Part shown: one piece after another, positions 8,292 to 17,936 of the stretch
Numbering within the stretch: position 1 is the stretch's first letter
Layout of the letters: each line of letters begins with the position of its first letter
From: JBJMLO01 sp045805265
GTDB taxonomy: Bacteria > Actinomycetota > UBA4738 > JACQTL01
Reading direction: 5' to 3'
Length of the DNA: 64,000 nt
NCBI GenBank assembly: GCA_045805265.1
Contig: JBJMLO010000011.1
Location: 372,001 to 436,000 of the forward strand
Translations under genes and position numbers: made by a program
The notes under the pieces: generated by a model
Seen by the model: only the letters and a program-made list of their open reading frames with translations
Database searches by the model: none
What the model was told of the DNA's origin: nothing

Positions 8292-9323
8292 TCAGGTCTC
8301 GCTGGGCTCCTCGACGTCCTCGGTCAGGTCGCGCTCGCGCCGGTCCGCCATGTGGGACTCGCCGACCGTCTCGTCGTCGAACCGGACCTTGACGTCCTCC
8401 TCCGGGCGGCGCTCCTCGGCGATCGCGGCCCGGCGGTAGGCCCGGCGGTCGGCCTCCGACAGCGGCGGCTGCACCAGGCTCCGCGGCCACAGCCGCTCCT
8501 TGCGGACGACGTTGACCTCGGCGGCGTACAGCGTGAGCTGCGCGCCCAGGTACATCCACGTCAGCAGTCCGATGACCAGCGCGAACAGGCCGTACACCTG
8601 GCTGGCCGACTTCAGCTGGTGACCGACGACGTACCCCCCGACGCCCTGGAGCACGAGCCACGCCACCGCGGCGACCAGCGCGCCGGGGAGGACGTCGCCC
8701 CACGACAGCCTCCGCGCGGTGAGGATCCGGAACGCCAGCATGAAGACGCCGAGGTTCAAGGCGAGCGACAAGACGTACCCGCCGACCCTGGCGACGGGCG
8801 ACGTCCCCCCGGCGGAGGCGATGCCCGCGACGACGGCCGAGCCCACGCTCGACACTCCCAGGAGCACCAGCATCAGCAGCGCCCGGACCCGGCTCTTCCA
8901 GAAGTTCGGGCGCTGGCGCATCGGCACGTCCCACACCCGGTTCATCGCGGTCTGCAGCGCCTGCATCACGCCGAGGCCGCCCCAGAGCGTCCCCAGGATC
9001 CCGACGAGCATCGCCAGCCCGTCGCCGCTGATCGAGTGGACGTTCCTCCTGATCTGGTCGCCGATGATCGGGAACTCGGCGAGCGCCGAGTTGAGGATCG
9101 ACCGACCCAGGCCGGAGTTCTTGTCGAGGAAGATCCCCAGGATCGTCACGAATACCAGCAGCAGCGGGAACAGCGAGAAGAACCCGTAGTACGCGATGAG
9201 CGCGGCGAGGTTCCCGGCCTGGTCGTCCCCGAATTTCTTGACGACGGCGAAGGGGAACGCGATCGCGCGGTGCCGCTGCTGGAACGCGTCGATCCGGCGC
9301 AGGGTCCGCTCGACGGCGTTCAT
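8292..9323 (-). CDS. YihY/BrkB-family membrane protein (copy 2)
   Basis: A 343-residue membrane protein with six predicted helices. Family motifs are L-I-A-Y-Y-G-F-F-S-L-F-P-L-L-L, G-T-L-W-G-G-L-G-V-M-Q-A-L and Y-G-L-F-A-L-V-I-G-L-L-T-W-M-Y. The C-terminal 70 residues are charged and cytoplasmic. It is more distant from copies 1 and 3 than a recent duplication would give. It starts with the ATG at 9323; the upstream neighbour on the same strand (the GT-C/MFS fusion) ends at 9366, so co-transcription is possible. The substrate is unknown. Confidence 0.87.
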   Translation of the reverse strand: MNAVERTLRRIDAFQQRHRAIAFPFAVVKKFGDDQAGNLAALIAYYGFFSLFPLLLVFVTILGIFLDKNSGLGRSILNSALAEFPIIGDQIRRNVHSISGDGLAMLVGILGTLWGGLGVMQALQTAMNRVWDVPMRQRPNFWKSRVRALLMLVLLGVSSVGSAVVAGIASAGGTSPVARVGGYVLSLALNLGVFMLAFRILTARRLSWGDVLPGALVAAVAWLVLQGVGGYVVGHQLKSASQVYGLFALVIGLLTWMYLGAQLTLYAAEVNVVRKERLWPRSLVQPPLSEADRRAYRRAAIAEERRPEEDVKVRFDDETVGESHMADRRERDLTEDVEEPSET

Positions 9324-9365
9324 GACCCGATGCTTCCCTGTCCCCCCGCTTCCGCAAACGCCCTG

Positions 9366-12300
9366 CTAGCGCGGGGTCGTGGCCCGCTCGGGCGCCTCGG
9401 GCTCGCCGGCGCCGGGCTCGGGCTCCGGCGACGCCTCCGTCCCCGGGTCCCCGGGCGGCGCGAACGCATCGCGCCCCAGCCGCCGGGCCCACGCGGCCGT
9501 CAGGGCGCCGCCGGCCAGGAACAGCACGCCGGCCCCGATCATCAGCGCCCGGGCCCCGCCCTTGCTCCACAGCGCGAACAGCACGAGCGCCGGCGCGATC
9601 CAGGCCAGGTTGTACGCGACGTCGAAGAAGCTGAACCCCCGCCCCCGGTACTGGTCGGGCAGCGACTGCTGCATGATCGTGTCCGCGGAGATCTTCCCCA
9701 CGAAGTACCCGAGCGCGGCGACGAACGCCACGACGGACAGCCCGAGCGTCGAGCGCACCCCGCCGAGGGCGACGAAGCCGACCCCCGCTGTGACCATGGC
9801 CCCCACGATCAGCCGGGGCGGCGCGACCCGGTCCTTCAGCATCTGCGCGGCGACGAACCCCATGGCGGCGCCGACCGCCGCGGCCAACCCCGCGATGATT
9901 ACCGCGCTGTTCGACGACTTCCCGCCGAGGATCTCCCGGGCCTGGAGTGCGAACACCAGCGATCCGAACGACACCAGAGTCCGGAGCGTCAGGAACGACA
10001 CCACGCCCAGCGCGGCCGGCGGGCGCCGGCCGACCTGGCGGATGCCCTCGGCGACGTCGCGGAGGATGCGCCGGGCCTCCTCGCCGAACCGCGTCGTGCG
10101 CCTCCCCTCCGCCAGGTCCCGCGTCCGCGACGCGAACCCGGCACCGACCGCATACACGATCGCCCCGGCCACGATGACGACGCCGGCCGACACCAGCTTG
10201 GTGCCGACCAGCGCGAACCCCGCACCGGCGAGCTGGAATACCGCCTGCCCGGCCTGCGAGATCGAGTTGCCCTGCATGAGGTTCCGGCCGCCGAGGACGC
10301 TCGGCATGGCCGCCGACTTGATGGCCAGCACCAGCCGGGTGGACGCCAGCGTGAGGACCAGCGCTCCGATCAGCACCGGGTCGGGCAGCGAGTTCGCGCC
10401 CAGGCCGATCACCACGATCACGGCGGCCCGGAAACCGTTCGCCAGGACCAGCAGCTTCCGCCGGTCGAACCGGTCGATCACCACGCCCATGAAGGGGCTG
10501 ATCACCATGTAGGGCAGGTAGGTCAGCAGGACGAGCCCAAGGATGTGCCGGGGCGACCGCGCCTCGTCGAGCGAGAACCCGGCCTTGCCGCCGAACGCGA
10601 TGGTCTTGGCCAGCGCCCCCTGGACGACGCCGTCACCGAGCACCGCCAGGAACACGGCCCCCATCAGCGCCCCGAAGTTCCGGTTGGCGAACAGCGAGCC
10701 CGCCCGGCGGGCGAACGGGACCACGACGGCCCGGCCCCGCTCGCGGCGGCGGGCCAGCACGTGCAGCACGCCCGCGGCGCCGCACGCCACCACCACCGAT
10801 GCGACGCCGTCGGCCACGCCGAACGGCGTCCGGTGCACGGCCTTCACGAGGAAGGCCGCCGTGATCGTCATCGCGAACGAGATCCCGGGGACCAGCGCGA
10901 GCCTCGACGGGAAGTCCTCGAGCTGGAACCACCGCATCGCGATCAGCCCGGGCGCGACCAGCAGCAGCGCCAGCACGAACAGGACCCGCAGGATGTGCAG
11001 CGGCTGGGCGAACAGGGCGTCCGGGGTCGCCAGCGCCCGGGCCTCGGAGCGGCCGGCGGCCCGGCCGGCGGCCAGCGCCCGGTCGTCGACCGGCGCCAGG
11101 TTCGGGCCGGTCACCACGGCGACGTCCTGAGCGAGCTTCGGGTACCGGGCGAGCGCCGGCTCGTTGACGCTCCCCACGTTGAAGCGGCCCACCAGGATCG
11201 CCGCGGGCGCCTCGTGGAACGGCGCCAGCTGGTGCCGCAGCTCACGGAAGAACCCCGCCGAGACGCAGTCGTACACGCGGTCCAGCGGCGCCGGCGTGCA
11301 GCGGCCGAAGTCGATGTGCCCCGACGGCCGGTTCGCCAGGAAGTCCGGCAGGTCGCCGAAGTAGATCGCCGACCGCAGCGCCTCGTCCCCCTCCAGGCCG
11401 GACCGGGCCACGTTCGAGAACGTCTTGGCCCACCCCCACGCCTTCCGGTCGTGCCGGTAGTCGATGACGAACACGACCGGCTGGCGCGGATCGGAGTTCT
11501 CCACGTAGGCCTGAGCCGCGGCCAGGCCCGAACGGGTTCCCGGGTCGAGGAACCGCGCGGTGAGGGCCTGGGAGTTCCAGTTCGACTCGTCGAACCCCCT
11601 GACCATGACGAAGCCCAGCCCGGCGAGGATCACCAGCGCGACGACCACGCCGGCGGCGCGGCTCCGCCGGGCCGCCCACCGGGTGGCGACCCAGGCCCCC
11701 ATCCCCGTGAGGAGCATGATCGCGAGGGTGGTGTTGAAGAACCGGTAGTAGGGATAGACCAACCCGGCCACCCAGCCGAACAGCCCGAGCAGCGGGAGCA
11801 GCCACAGCAGCGACATGCGCGGGTACTCGTCCATCGGCACGCCGCGCTTGCGCTCGCGCCAGGTCGTGGCGGCCACCGAGCCGATGGCGACGGCCGCCAG
11901 CGGGCCGGTCACGACCGGCTTCAGGCTGCCGACCCACTGCCACAGCGTGTCCTTGAACGCGCCCATCGGGTACGGCGGGGGCAGGGCGGCGTCCGCGAAC
12001 GGCGACGAGACGCCCCACGCGCCGAGCTTCCACATGGCGAGCCCGGCCACCACGCCCGACCCCGCCGAGATCAGGATCGCCGCGTCCGACCGCCACGTGT
12101 CCCGGATGGAGAGCCGGCTGGTCACGAGGTGGAGGGCCGCGCCGGCAATGAGGACCGCCGAGAAGAACGCGGTCGTGGTGGGGTGCGTGATGGTGGCCAC
12201 GAACATCAGCAGCACGATGGCCGACCGGGCTCCCCACGAGCCCTCCCGGGCCGGGCGCATGAAGGGCAGCGTCAGTGCCAGGATCCACAGGCAGGTGACG

Positions 12301-12815
12301 TTGTCCATGTACCCGACGTAGGGGATCGTCAGGAACAGGGCCGCCGACGCGAGGAACGTCATCAGAAGGGCCACCGGGTCCCGCCGGTGGCGCCACGCGA
12401 AGGCAGCCAGCGCCAGCGATCCCAGGGTGGGGATCCCGACCATGACGAGGATCGAGAACGAGTACCGGTGGATGCCGCCCATGCGCATCAGCCACGCGCC
12501 GGTGAGCGGCATCGAGACCCGGTAGCCCCCGGAGAACATCCCGAACGGCCCCCACTCCCGGACGATCGAGGACGGCGCCGCGGCGGTGAGCAGCTGCGCC
12601 CGCCACGTGTACCAGGCGGGGTCGCGGGTCGGCGCCGACAGGGTCGGATGCAGCAGGAAGTTCCACCCGAACAGCCCCAGCACCAGGATCGCCGACGCCA
12701 CCAGCAGCCACGGGCTCGCCAGGAACTTGCTCCCGGCGCGTCGCGGCTCCTCGTCGGGCCCGGCCGTGCCAGCAGGTGCGGCCTCGGTCACCGCAACGTC
12801 GGGTTCCATCGTCAT
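9366..12815 (-). CDS. Giant membrane protein: GT-C-like N-terminal half fused to an MFS transporter
   Basis: An 1149-residue single open frame. Residues 30 to about 390 hold many membrane helices, with T-R-D-P-A-W-Y-T-W in the first outer loop, a layout like GT-C glycosyltransferases or PMT-type proteins. A soluble stretch follows (about 410-560, with V-F-V-I-D-Y-R-H-D), then more helices. From about residue 690 an MFS transporter begins (G-V-V-I-D-R-F-D-R-R-K is the loop 2-3 motif; S-L-P-D-Q-Y-R-G-R-G the loop 8-9 equivalent). The charged tail is Pro/Glu-rich. Codon bias is uniform across the junction, so this is not a sequencing read-through of two genes. The start ATG ACG ATG at 12815 has AAGGAA about 12 bases upstream. 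A role in exporting a lipid-linked or glycosylated product is inference. Confidence 0.8.
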   Translation of the reverse strand: MTMEPDVAVTEAAPAGTAGPDEEPRRAGSKFLASPWLLVASAILVLGLFGWNFLLHPTLSAPTRDPAWYTWRAQLLTAAAPSSIVREWGPFGMFSGGYRVSMPLTGAWLMRMGGIHRYSFSILVMVGIPTLGSLALAAFAWRHRRDPVALLMTFLASAALFLTIPYVGYMDNVTCLWILALTLPFMRPAREGSWGARSAIVLLMFVATITHPTTTAFFSAVLIAGAALHLVTSRLSIRDTWRSDAAILISAGSGVVAGLAMWKLGAWGVSSPFADAALPPPYPMGAFKDTLWQWVGSLKPVVTGPLAAVAIGSVAATTWRERKRGVPMDEYPRMSLLWLLPLLGLFGWVAGLVYPYYRFFNTTLAIMLLTGMGAWVATRWAARRSRAAGVVVALVILAGLGFVMVRGFDESNWNSQALTARFLDPGTRSGLAAAQAYVENSDPRQPVVFVIDYRHDRKAWGWAKTFSNVARSGLEGDEALRSAIYFGDLPDFLANRPSGHIDFGRCTPAPLDRVYDCVSAGFFRELRHQLAPFHEAPAAILVGRFNVGSVNEPALARYPKLAQDVAVVTGPNLAPVDDRALAAGRAAGRSEARALATPDALFAQPLHILRVLFVLALLLVAPGLIAMRWFQLEDFPSRLALVPGISFAMTITAAFLVKAVHRTPFGVADGVASVVVACGAAGVLHVLARRRERGRAVVVPFARRAGSLFANRNFGALMGAVFLAVLGDGVVQGALAKTIAFGGKAGFSLDEARSPRHILGLVLLTYLPYMVISPFMGVVIDRFDRRKLLVLANGFRAAVIVVIGLGANSLPDPVLIGALVLTLASTRLVLAIKSAAMPSVLGGRNLMQGNSISQAGQAVFQLAGAGFALVGTKLVSAGVVIVAGAIVYAVGAGFASRTRDLAEGRRTTRFGEEARRILRDVAEGIRQVGRRPPAALGVVSFLTLRTLVSFGSLVFALQAREILGGKSSNSAVIIAGLAAAVGAAMGFVAAQMLKDRVAPPRLIVGAMVTAGVGFVALGGVRSTLGLSVVAFVAALGYFVGKISADTIMQQSLPDQYRGRGFSFFDVAYNLAWIAPALVLFALWSKGGARALMIGAGVLFLAGGALTAAWARRLGRDAFAPPGDPGTEASPEPEPGAGEPEAPERATTPR

Positions 12816-13020
12816 CAGGTCGGCCGTTCCTTCGAGCGTTCCGGGTCCGGCGGGTGCGGAGTGGGGCCCGCCCCGAAGTCCGGCCCATGGTACAGGCTCG
12901 CTGCCGCCGCCCGGACCATTCCATCAATCGGCTCGGCGGCCCCAGCGGGGCCCCGGGGCCTCCGCCGAGGCCCCCCTGTCCGGCCTGGTAAACGTGGGGT
13001 GTTTCGCCCAGAATGCCCCC

Positions 13021-16000
13021 ATGGGTTTGGGGGGACCTGAGCGCCCGGCAGGGCGCGCAGCCGACGACTCGCCGGGCACGGCGATCAAGGCGTTCCTCAT
13101 CGCCGACGTCCGCGGGTACACGCTGTTCACGCAGGAGCGCGGCGACGAGGCGGCCGCCAAGCTGGCCGCGAAGTTCGCGACGATCGCCCGGGAGGCCGTG
13201 GCCGCGCGGGGCGGCGAGGTCATCGAGCTCCGGGGCGACGAGGCCCTGGCCGTGTTCGACTCCCCCCGTCAGGCCATCCGGGCGGCGGTCGACCTCCAGG
13301 ACCGGTTCGTCGACGAGACCCTGGCCGACCCGGCCATCCCCCTCACGGTCGGCATCGGCCTCGACGCCGGCGAGGCGGTCCCGGTGGAGGGCGGGTACCG
13401 GGGCGGCGCGCTGAACCTGGCGGCCCGGCTGTGCGGCCAGGCCGGGCCCGGCGAGGTCCTGGCCAGCCAGGAGATCGTCCACCTGGCCCGCCGGATCGAC
13501 GGCATCCGCTACGCCGACCGGGGCCAAGTCCGCATGAAGGGGATGTCCGAGCCGGTCACGATGGTCCGGGTGTCGTCCGAGGAGGCCGACGCCATGGAAC
13601 GCCTCCGCCCCGTCGCGGCCGCGCGCCGGCCGGCGGCCGGCGAGGAACCCCCGCGACGACCGTCTGGCCCGACCCGCCGCCGCGTGCTGATCGCGACGGT
13701 CGCTCTGGCGGTCGTGGCGGCGGGCATCGCCATTCCCCTCTCGATCGCCGGGGGCGGGTCGTCGGAGCCGCCGACGGTCGCCGCGCGCCCCAACTCGGTC
13801 GCCCGCGTCGACTTGACCACCGGTGGCGTCGTGGCCGACACCCCGCTGCAGTCCGCGCCCGGCGCGGTGGCCACCAGCGGCGGCGCCATCTGGGTCACGG
13901 AGCCGGACGCCGGCAAGGTCGTGCGGCTGGATCCCAGGGACGGCTCGGTGGCCGACACCATCGACGTGGGAACCGATCCTTCCGGCATCGCGGTCGGCGC
14001 CGGCTTCATCTGGGTGGTCAACAGCGGCGACCCCAGCGTCTCCCGCATCAGCCTGCAGACGGGCGACGTCGTCGACCCTATCACCGAAGGCATCGGCAAC
14101 GGGCCCCAGGGCGTCGCGGTCGGTGCGGGCGCCGTCTGGGTCACGAATCGCATCGACGGGACGGTGAGCCGCATCGACCCCGACAGCGGGCAGGTCACGG
14201 ACACCATCCCGCTGTCCGACACGCCGACGGGGATCGTGGCACGCCCGGACGGCGTCTGGGTCTCCGGCCCGACTACCGGAACCGTCGCCCGGATCGACCC
14301 CGCGTCCAACTCGGTCGCCGGGACCACGAACGTGGGGAACGGGCCGGGCGAGGTACAGACCGACGGCAGGGGCGTCTGGGTGGCGAACACCCTCGACGGC
14401 ACGGTCAGCCGGATCGACCCGCGGAGCGGCTCGGTCGACGCGACCATCGCGGTCGGCGACGGCCCCGCGGCGATCGCCTTCGGCGGCGGTTCCGCGTGGG
14501 TGACCAACGAGTTCGCCGGCACGATCTCGCGCATCGACGTCCGGACGAAGGCGAGCTCCACCCTCCCGCTCGGCAGCGAGCCCCGGGGAGCGGTGGTCGC
14601 GGACGGCAAGTTGTGGGTGGCGGCTCGAGGAGCGGCCATCGGCCACCGCGGGGGCACGCTCCACCTGATCGGCGACCACCCGCCGGACTCCATCGACCCC
14701 GCGGTCGCCTACGACGTGGTCGCCTGGAACTCGCTGATCCTCGTGTACGACGGCCTCGTGGGCTTCAAGCGCGTGGGGGGCGCGGACGGCGGGCTCCTCG
14801 TCCCGGATCTCGCGGAGGGTATCCCGGCAGCCACGGACGGCGGGCTCACCTACCGCTTCACGCTCCGCAAGGACACCCGCTACTCGCAGGGTGCTCCGGT
14901 GCGGGCCTCCGACTTCCGGCTCGCCCTCGAGCGCGGATTCGAGATCCCGAACACAGCGGTGCCGCTGCTGTACGACGTCCTGGACGGAGCGGCGGGCTGC
15001 CGTCCGGGCCACGCCCCGTGCGACCTCGCCGATGGGATCGAGGCCGACGACCGGGCCGGCACCGTGACGTTCCACCTGACCCATCCGGATCCGTCCTTCC
15101 TCTACAAGCTGGCGCTGCCGTTCGCCGCCGCGGTGCCCGCCGGGACGCCGCCGAGGCCCGCCGGCACGACTCCCATTCCGGGGACCGGGCCGTACGTCAT
15201 CTCCTCCTACCGGTCGGGGAAGGACCTGGTCCTCGACCGGAACCCGCACTTCCGGGAATGGTCCGCGGCGGCGCAGCCCGAGGGGTTCCCCGAATCGATC
15301 CACTGGACGTTCGGCCCCACGCCGGACCAGGCCGTCGACGCCGTGGAGAGCGGCACCGCCGACTGGTACTCGGGCGCTCCGCCCACCGACCGGGCACAAG
15401 AGGTGATCACCCGCTTCGCCGGCCAGGCACACGCATACCCGAAGGAGGCGACCCACTTCTGGGCGATGAACACGCGGCTTCCACCGTTCGACGACATCCG
15501 CGTCCGGAGGGCGGTGAACTATGCCACCGACCGCGGCAAGCTCATCGAGACCTACGGGCAGCTAGGCGCCCGGATCACCTGCCAGGACCTGCCCCCGAAC
15601 TCGCAGGGCTACGTCGCGTATTGCCCGTACACCGTGAACCCGGGGCCGGGCGGGCAGTGGACGGCACCCGACATGGACCGGGCTCGCGGGCTCCTCCGCC
15701 GGTCGAAGGAGGCGGGGACGCCGGTCACGGTGTGGATCACCGACGCCTTCGGCCCCACGCTCGTCGCCCAGGCCAGGTACTTCGCCGGCCTGCTGACGCG
15801 CCTGGGATTCCCCTCCCGTGTGCACGTGGACCCGGACTCGCAGCACTTCATCGAATCCGTGTACGTGTCGCCGTCGCGCATCCAGTTCGCCTTCTCCGGG
15901 TGGATCGCCGACTACTCTGCGGCCTCGGACTTCATCGCGACCCAGTTCACCTGCGACAGCATCCGGCGGAACGCCCCGGGGGCCAACCAGAACACCTCGC

Positions 16001-16233
16001 AGCTGTGCGACGCGGCGCTCGACCGGAAGGTCGCCGCCGCCGAGGCCGCCGAGTCGCAGGATCCCCAGCGGGCCGGACACCTGTGGGCGGCGGCCGACCG
16101 TGCGGTGGTCGACGTGGCGCCGGCGGTGTTCACGGCGACACCGGAGGGGCTCGACTTCGTGTCCACCCGCGTCCAGAACTATCAGAGCAACCCGCAGTGG
16201 GGGATCCTGCTCGACCAGCTGTGGGTGCGCTGA
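13021..16233 (+). CDS. Class III cyclase domain - membrane helix - YVTN propeller - peptide-type solute-binding protein fusion
   Basis: 1070 residues in one frame. Residues 20-190 form a class III adenylate/guanylate cyclase domain: I-A-D-V-R-G-Y-T-L-F with the first metal Asp, L-R-G-D-E-A-L-A-V-F with the second, and L-N-L-A-A-R-L with the transition-state Asn and Arg. The Lys and Asp that read the base are Glu and Gly here. One helix (about 222-243) leads outside to a beta-propeller of W-V-x-N-x-x-D-G-T-V-S-R-I-D repeats (about 260-545). The rest is an SBP_bac_5 oligopeptide/nickel-binding domain (about 555-1070). No ABC permease or ATPase is nearby. This looks like a one-protein receptor that senses a solute outside and signals with a cyclase inside; that is inference. 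The ATG at 13021 has no ribosome binding site. Confidence 0.85.
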   Translation: MGLGGPERPAGRAADDSPGTAIKAFLIADVRGYTLFTQERGDEAAAKLAAKFATIAREAVAARGGEVIELRGDEALAVFDSPRQAIRAAVDLQDRFVDETLADPAIPLTVGIGLDAGEAVPVEGGYRGGALNLAARLCGQAGPGEVLASQEIVHLARRIDGIRYADRGQVRMKGMSEPVTMVRVSSEEADAMERLRPVAAARRPAAGEEPPRRPSGPTRRRVLIATVALAVVAAGIAIPLSIAGGGSSEPPTVAARPNSVARVDLTTGGVVADTPLQSAPGAVATSGGAIWVTEPDAGKVVRLDPRDGSVADTIDVGTDPSGIAVGAGFIWVVNSGDPSVSRISLQTGDVVDPITEGIGNGPQGVAVGAGAVWVTNRIDGTVSRIDPDSGQVTDTIPLSDTPTGIVARPDGVWVSGPTTGTVARIDPASNSVAGTTNVGNGPGEVQTDGRGVWVANTLDGTVSRIDPRSGSVDATIAVGDGPAAIAFGGGSAWVTNEFAGTISRIDVRTKASSTLPLGSEPRGAVVADGKLWVAARGAAIGHRGGTLHLIGDHPPDSIDPAVAYDVVAWNSLILVYDGLVGFKRVGGADGGLLVPDLAEGIPAATDGGLTYRFTLRKDTRYSQGAPVRASDFRLALERGFEIPNTAVPLLYDVLDGAAGCRPGHAPCDLADGIEADDRAGTVTFHLTHPDPSFLYKLALPFAAAVPAGTPPRPAGTTPIPGTGPYVISSYRSGKDLVLDRNPHFREWSAAAQPEGFPESIHWTFGPTPDQAVDAVESGTADWYSGAPPTDRAQEVITRFAGQAHAYPKEATHFWAMNTRLPPFDDIRVRRAVNYATDRGKLIETYGQLGARITCQDLPPNSQGYVAYCPYTVNPGPGGQWTAPDMDRARGLLRRSKEAGTPVTVWITDAFGPTLVAQARYFAGLLTRLGFPSRVHVDPDSQHFIESVYVSPSRIQFAFSGWIADYSAASDFIATQFTCDSIRRNAPGANQNTSQLCDAALDRKVAAAEAAESQDPQRAGHLWAAADRAVVDVAPAVFTATPEGLDFVSTRVQNYQSNPQWGILLDQLWVR

Positions 16234-16243
16234 CCGCGCCCGG

Positions 16244-16272
16244 TTGAGCGTTCCGCCCGATCTCGCTACCGT
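16244..16272 (+). promoter_or_regulatory. Promoter of the luciferase-like monooxygenase gene
   Basis: TTGAGC (16244-16249), 17 bases, then TACCGT (16267-16272), followed after 8 bases by the ATG at 16281. There is no ribosome binding site. The spacing predicts transcription starting at or next to the ATG, giving a leaderless mRNA. Confidence 0.6.
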
Positions 16273-16280
16273 TGCCGGCC

Positions 16281-17318
16281 ATGGCCGTGAAGGTGGGGAT
16301 CGGGCTGTTCACGGGGCAGGTCCCGCCCGCATCGGACCGGACGTTCAACCGGGAGTACCGCGAGGTGCTCGAGATGGCCCGGCTGGCCGAGACGCTCGGG
16401 TTCGACTCCGCGTGGGTCAGTGAGCACCACGGCGCCGGGGACGGCTATCTTCCGTCGCTCCTGCCCATGCTCGCAGCCGTGGCGTCGGCGACCGAGCGGA
16501 TGCAGCTGGGCACCGGGGTGATGCTGACGCCGTTCCACGATCCGCTGCGACTCGCCGAGGACGCCGCGTTCGTCGACCAGCTGTCGGGCGGACGACTGAT
16601 CCTGGGCCTCGGGCTGGGGTGGCGCGAGGAGGAGTTCCGCATGTTCGGCCAGGGCGTGTCGGAGCGCCTGCGCCGGACCACCGAGACCATCGAGGTCCTG
16701 CGCAGGGCCTGGACCGGCGAACGGTTCTCGTTCGAGGGACGGCACTTCCGGTACGAGCGGGTCCTCGTGACGCCGCGGCCGTTCCGGGAGGGCGGCGTGC
16801 CGATCTTCATCGGCGGCATGACCGAGGCGGCGATCCGCAGGGCCGGGCGGATCGCCGACGGCTACATCCGGACGCGCAGCAACCCGAACACGTGGCGCGA
16901 CGCGTTGTCGCTCGCCGAGGACGGCGCCCGCGAGGCCGGCAAGGACCCGGCGCAGCTCGGGTACGCGCAGCTCCAGAACGCGTTCGTGTGGGACGACGCC
17001 GAGAGCGGCTGGCAGGTGGTCAGGGAGGGCGCGGCACACCAGATGGGCATGTACGCCGCCTGGGACGAGGGCGCGGACACGCCGGAGAAGGGCTTCGTCC
17101 TGAAGCCGCCGCCGGAGGAGGCGCTGCGCCACATCACGCCGACCGGGAGCCCCCGGGAGATCGCGTCGCTCCTCCGCTCCCAGGTCGAGCCGTTCCGCGA
17201 CCGGACGGAGTTCCATCTGATCGTCCGGCTGCACTACCCGGGGATGGAGTTCGACACGGCCTCGCGGGCGATCGAGCTGTTCGGCGAGCAGGTCCTGCCG
17301 GCACTGAAGGGCTCGTAG
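16281..17318 (+). CDS. Luciferase-like (LLM class) flavin or F420-dependent oxidoreductase
   Basis: A 345-residue TIM-barrel enzyme of the bacterial luciferase-like family. The signatures are G-F-D-S-A-W-V-S-E-H-H near residue 45, L-G-L-G-L-G-W-R-E-E-E-F after the first third, and V-P-I-F-I-G-G-M-T-E-A-A. The H-H motif and length fit oxidoreductases using FMNH2 or reduced F420; which cofactor cannot be decided here. It is cytosolic and the substrate is unknown. The ATG at 16281 is preferred over an upstream in-frame ATG at 16272 because a TTGAGC/TACCGT promoter overlaps the latter. Confidence 0.88.
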   Translation: MAVKVGIGLFTGQVPPASDRTFNREYREVLEMARLAETLGFDSAWVSEHHGAGDGYLPSLLPMLAAVASATERMQLGTGVMLTPFHDPLRLAEDAAFVDQLSGGRLILGLGLGWREEEFRMFGQGVSERLRRTTETIEVLRRAWTGERFSFEGRHFRYERVLVTPRPFREGGVPIFIGGMTEAAIRRAGRIADGYIRTRSNPNTWRDALSLAEDGAREAGKDPAQLGYAQLQNAFVWDDAESGWQVVREGAAHQMGMYAAWDEGADTPEKGFVLKPPPEEALRHITPTGSPREIASLLRSQVEPFRDRTEFHLIVRLHYPGMEFDTASRAIELFGEQVLPALKGS

Positions 17319-17325
17319 CCGCGAT

Positions 17326-17877
17326 TCAGCCCGGCGCCGCCGTCACCGCGGCGAGCGTCGCACGGGCCTGTTCGAGGTGGAACCGGTCGTGGCCGGCGAG
17401 CATCCGGAACGTCACCTCGAGGCTCTCGGCCCCGCGCTCCCCGTGGATGCCGTATCGCGAGCGCTGCTCGACGGGGACGCGCTCCCACAGGACCAGGTTG
17501 GCCTGTCGCAGCGCGGTGAACGTGGCCAGGAGCTCCTCCGGGCCGGCCTCCCGGTGGTGGAGACGGTCGACCCACAGTTCCTGGTCGTAGGGCATCAGCT
17601 CGGGGGTGTCGTGGGCGACGATCCAGCGATACCGGCCCGAGACCACGAGCTCGGCATCCGTGAAGTGGCCGAGGAGCTCGATCATCGACCACTCCCCCCG
17701 CGCCGGCGGCGTTCGGAGCTGCGGCCCGGCGCGAAACACCAGGGGCCGGAGGTCCTCGATGGTGGCCCGCTGTACTGAGGCCGGGTCGTCCTCGCCGACC
17801 AGCGACAGGAGGAGGTCGCGGTACTCCGACGGCTGGGTGACGGGGTCGGGGGCGGCCGCAGCCGGGGATGCGCTCAC
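17326..17877 (-). CDS. DinB-superfamily protein
   Basis: A 183-residue four-helix-bundle protein of the DinB/YfiT type. Metal-ligand histidines are visible in L-L-G-H-F-T-D-A-E (about residue 70) and A-G-H-D-R-F-H-L-E-Q near the end. In actinobacteria such proteins often act as thiol-dependent (mycothiol or bacillithiol) S-transferases or have unknown roles. The GTG at 17877 has TAGCAT (17887-17892, minus strand) 9 bases upstream and no ribosome binding site, so it is probably leaderless. It converges on the monooxygenase gene with 7 bases between. Confidence 0.85.
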   Translation of the reverse strand: MSASPAAAAPDPVTQPSEYRDLLLSLVGEDDPASVQRATIEDLRPLVFRAGPQLRTPPARGEWSMIELLGHFTDAELVVSGRYRWIVAHDTPELMPYDQELWVDRLHHREAGPEELLATFTALRQANLVLWERVPVEQRSRYGIHGERGAESLEVTFRMLAGHDRFHLEQARATLAAVTAAPG

Positions 17878-17936
17878 GAACTTCCGATGCTACCCGACGC
17901 CGCGGACACGAACCGTCGGGGCGTGCGCCGACCGGC

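Noticed and set aside
7923..13040. A very long open frame (about 1700 codons) on the plus strand
   Set aside because: It runs antisense to four well-supported genes. Its product is a low-complexity His/Arg/Pro/Asp mixture, the usual shadow of GC-rich coding sequence.
11242..15456. A 1400-codon open frame on the minus strand
   Set aside because: It covers the cyclase fusion antisense and the GT-C/MFS fusion in another frame. No domain is recognisable and the composition is that of a shadow frame.
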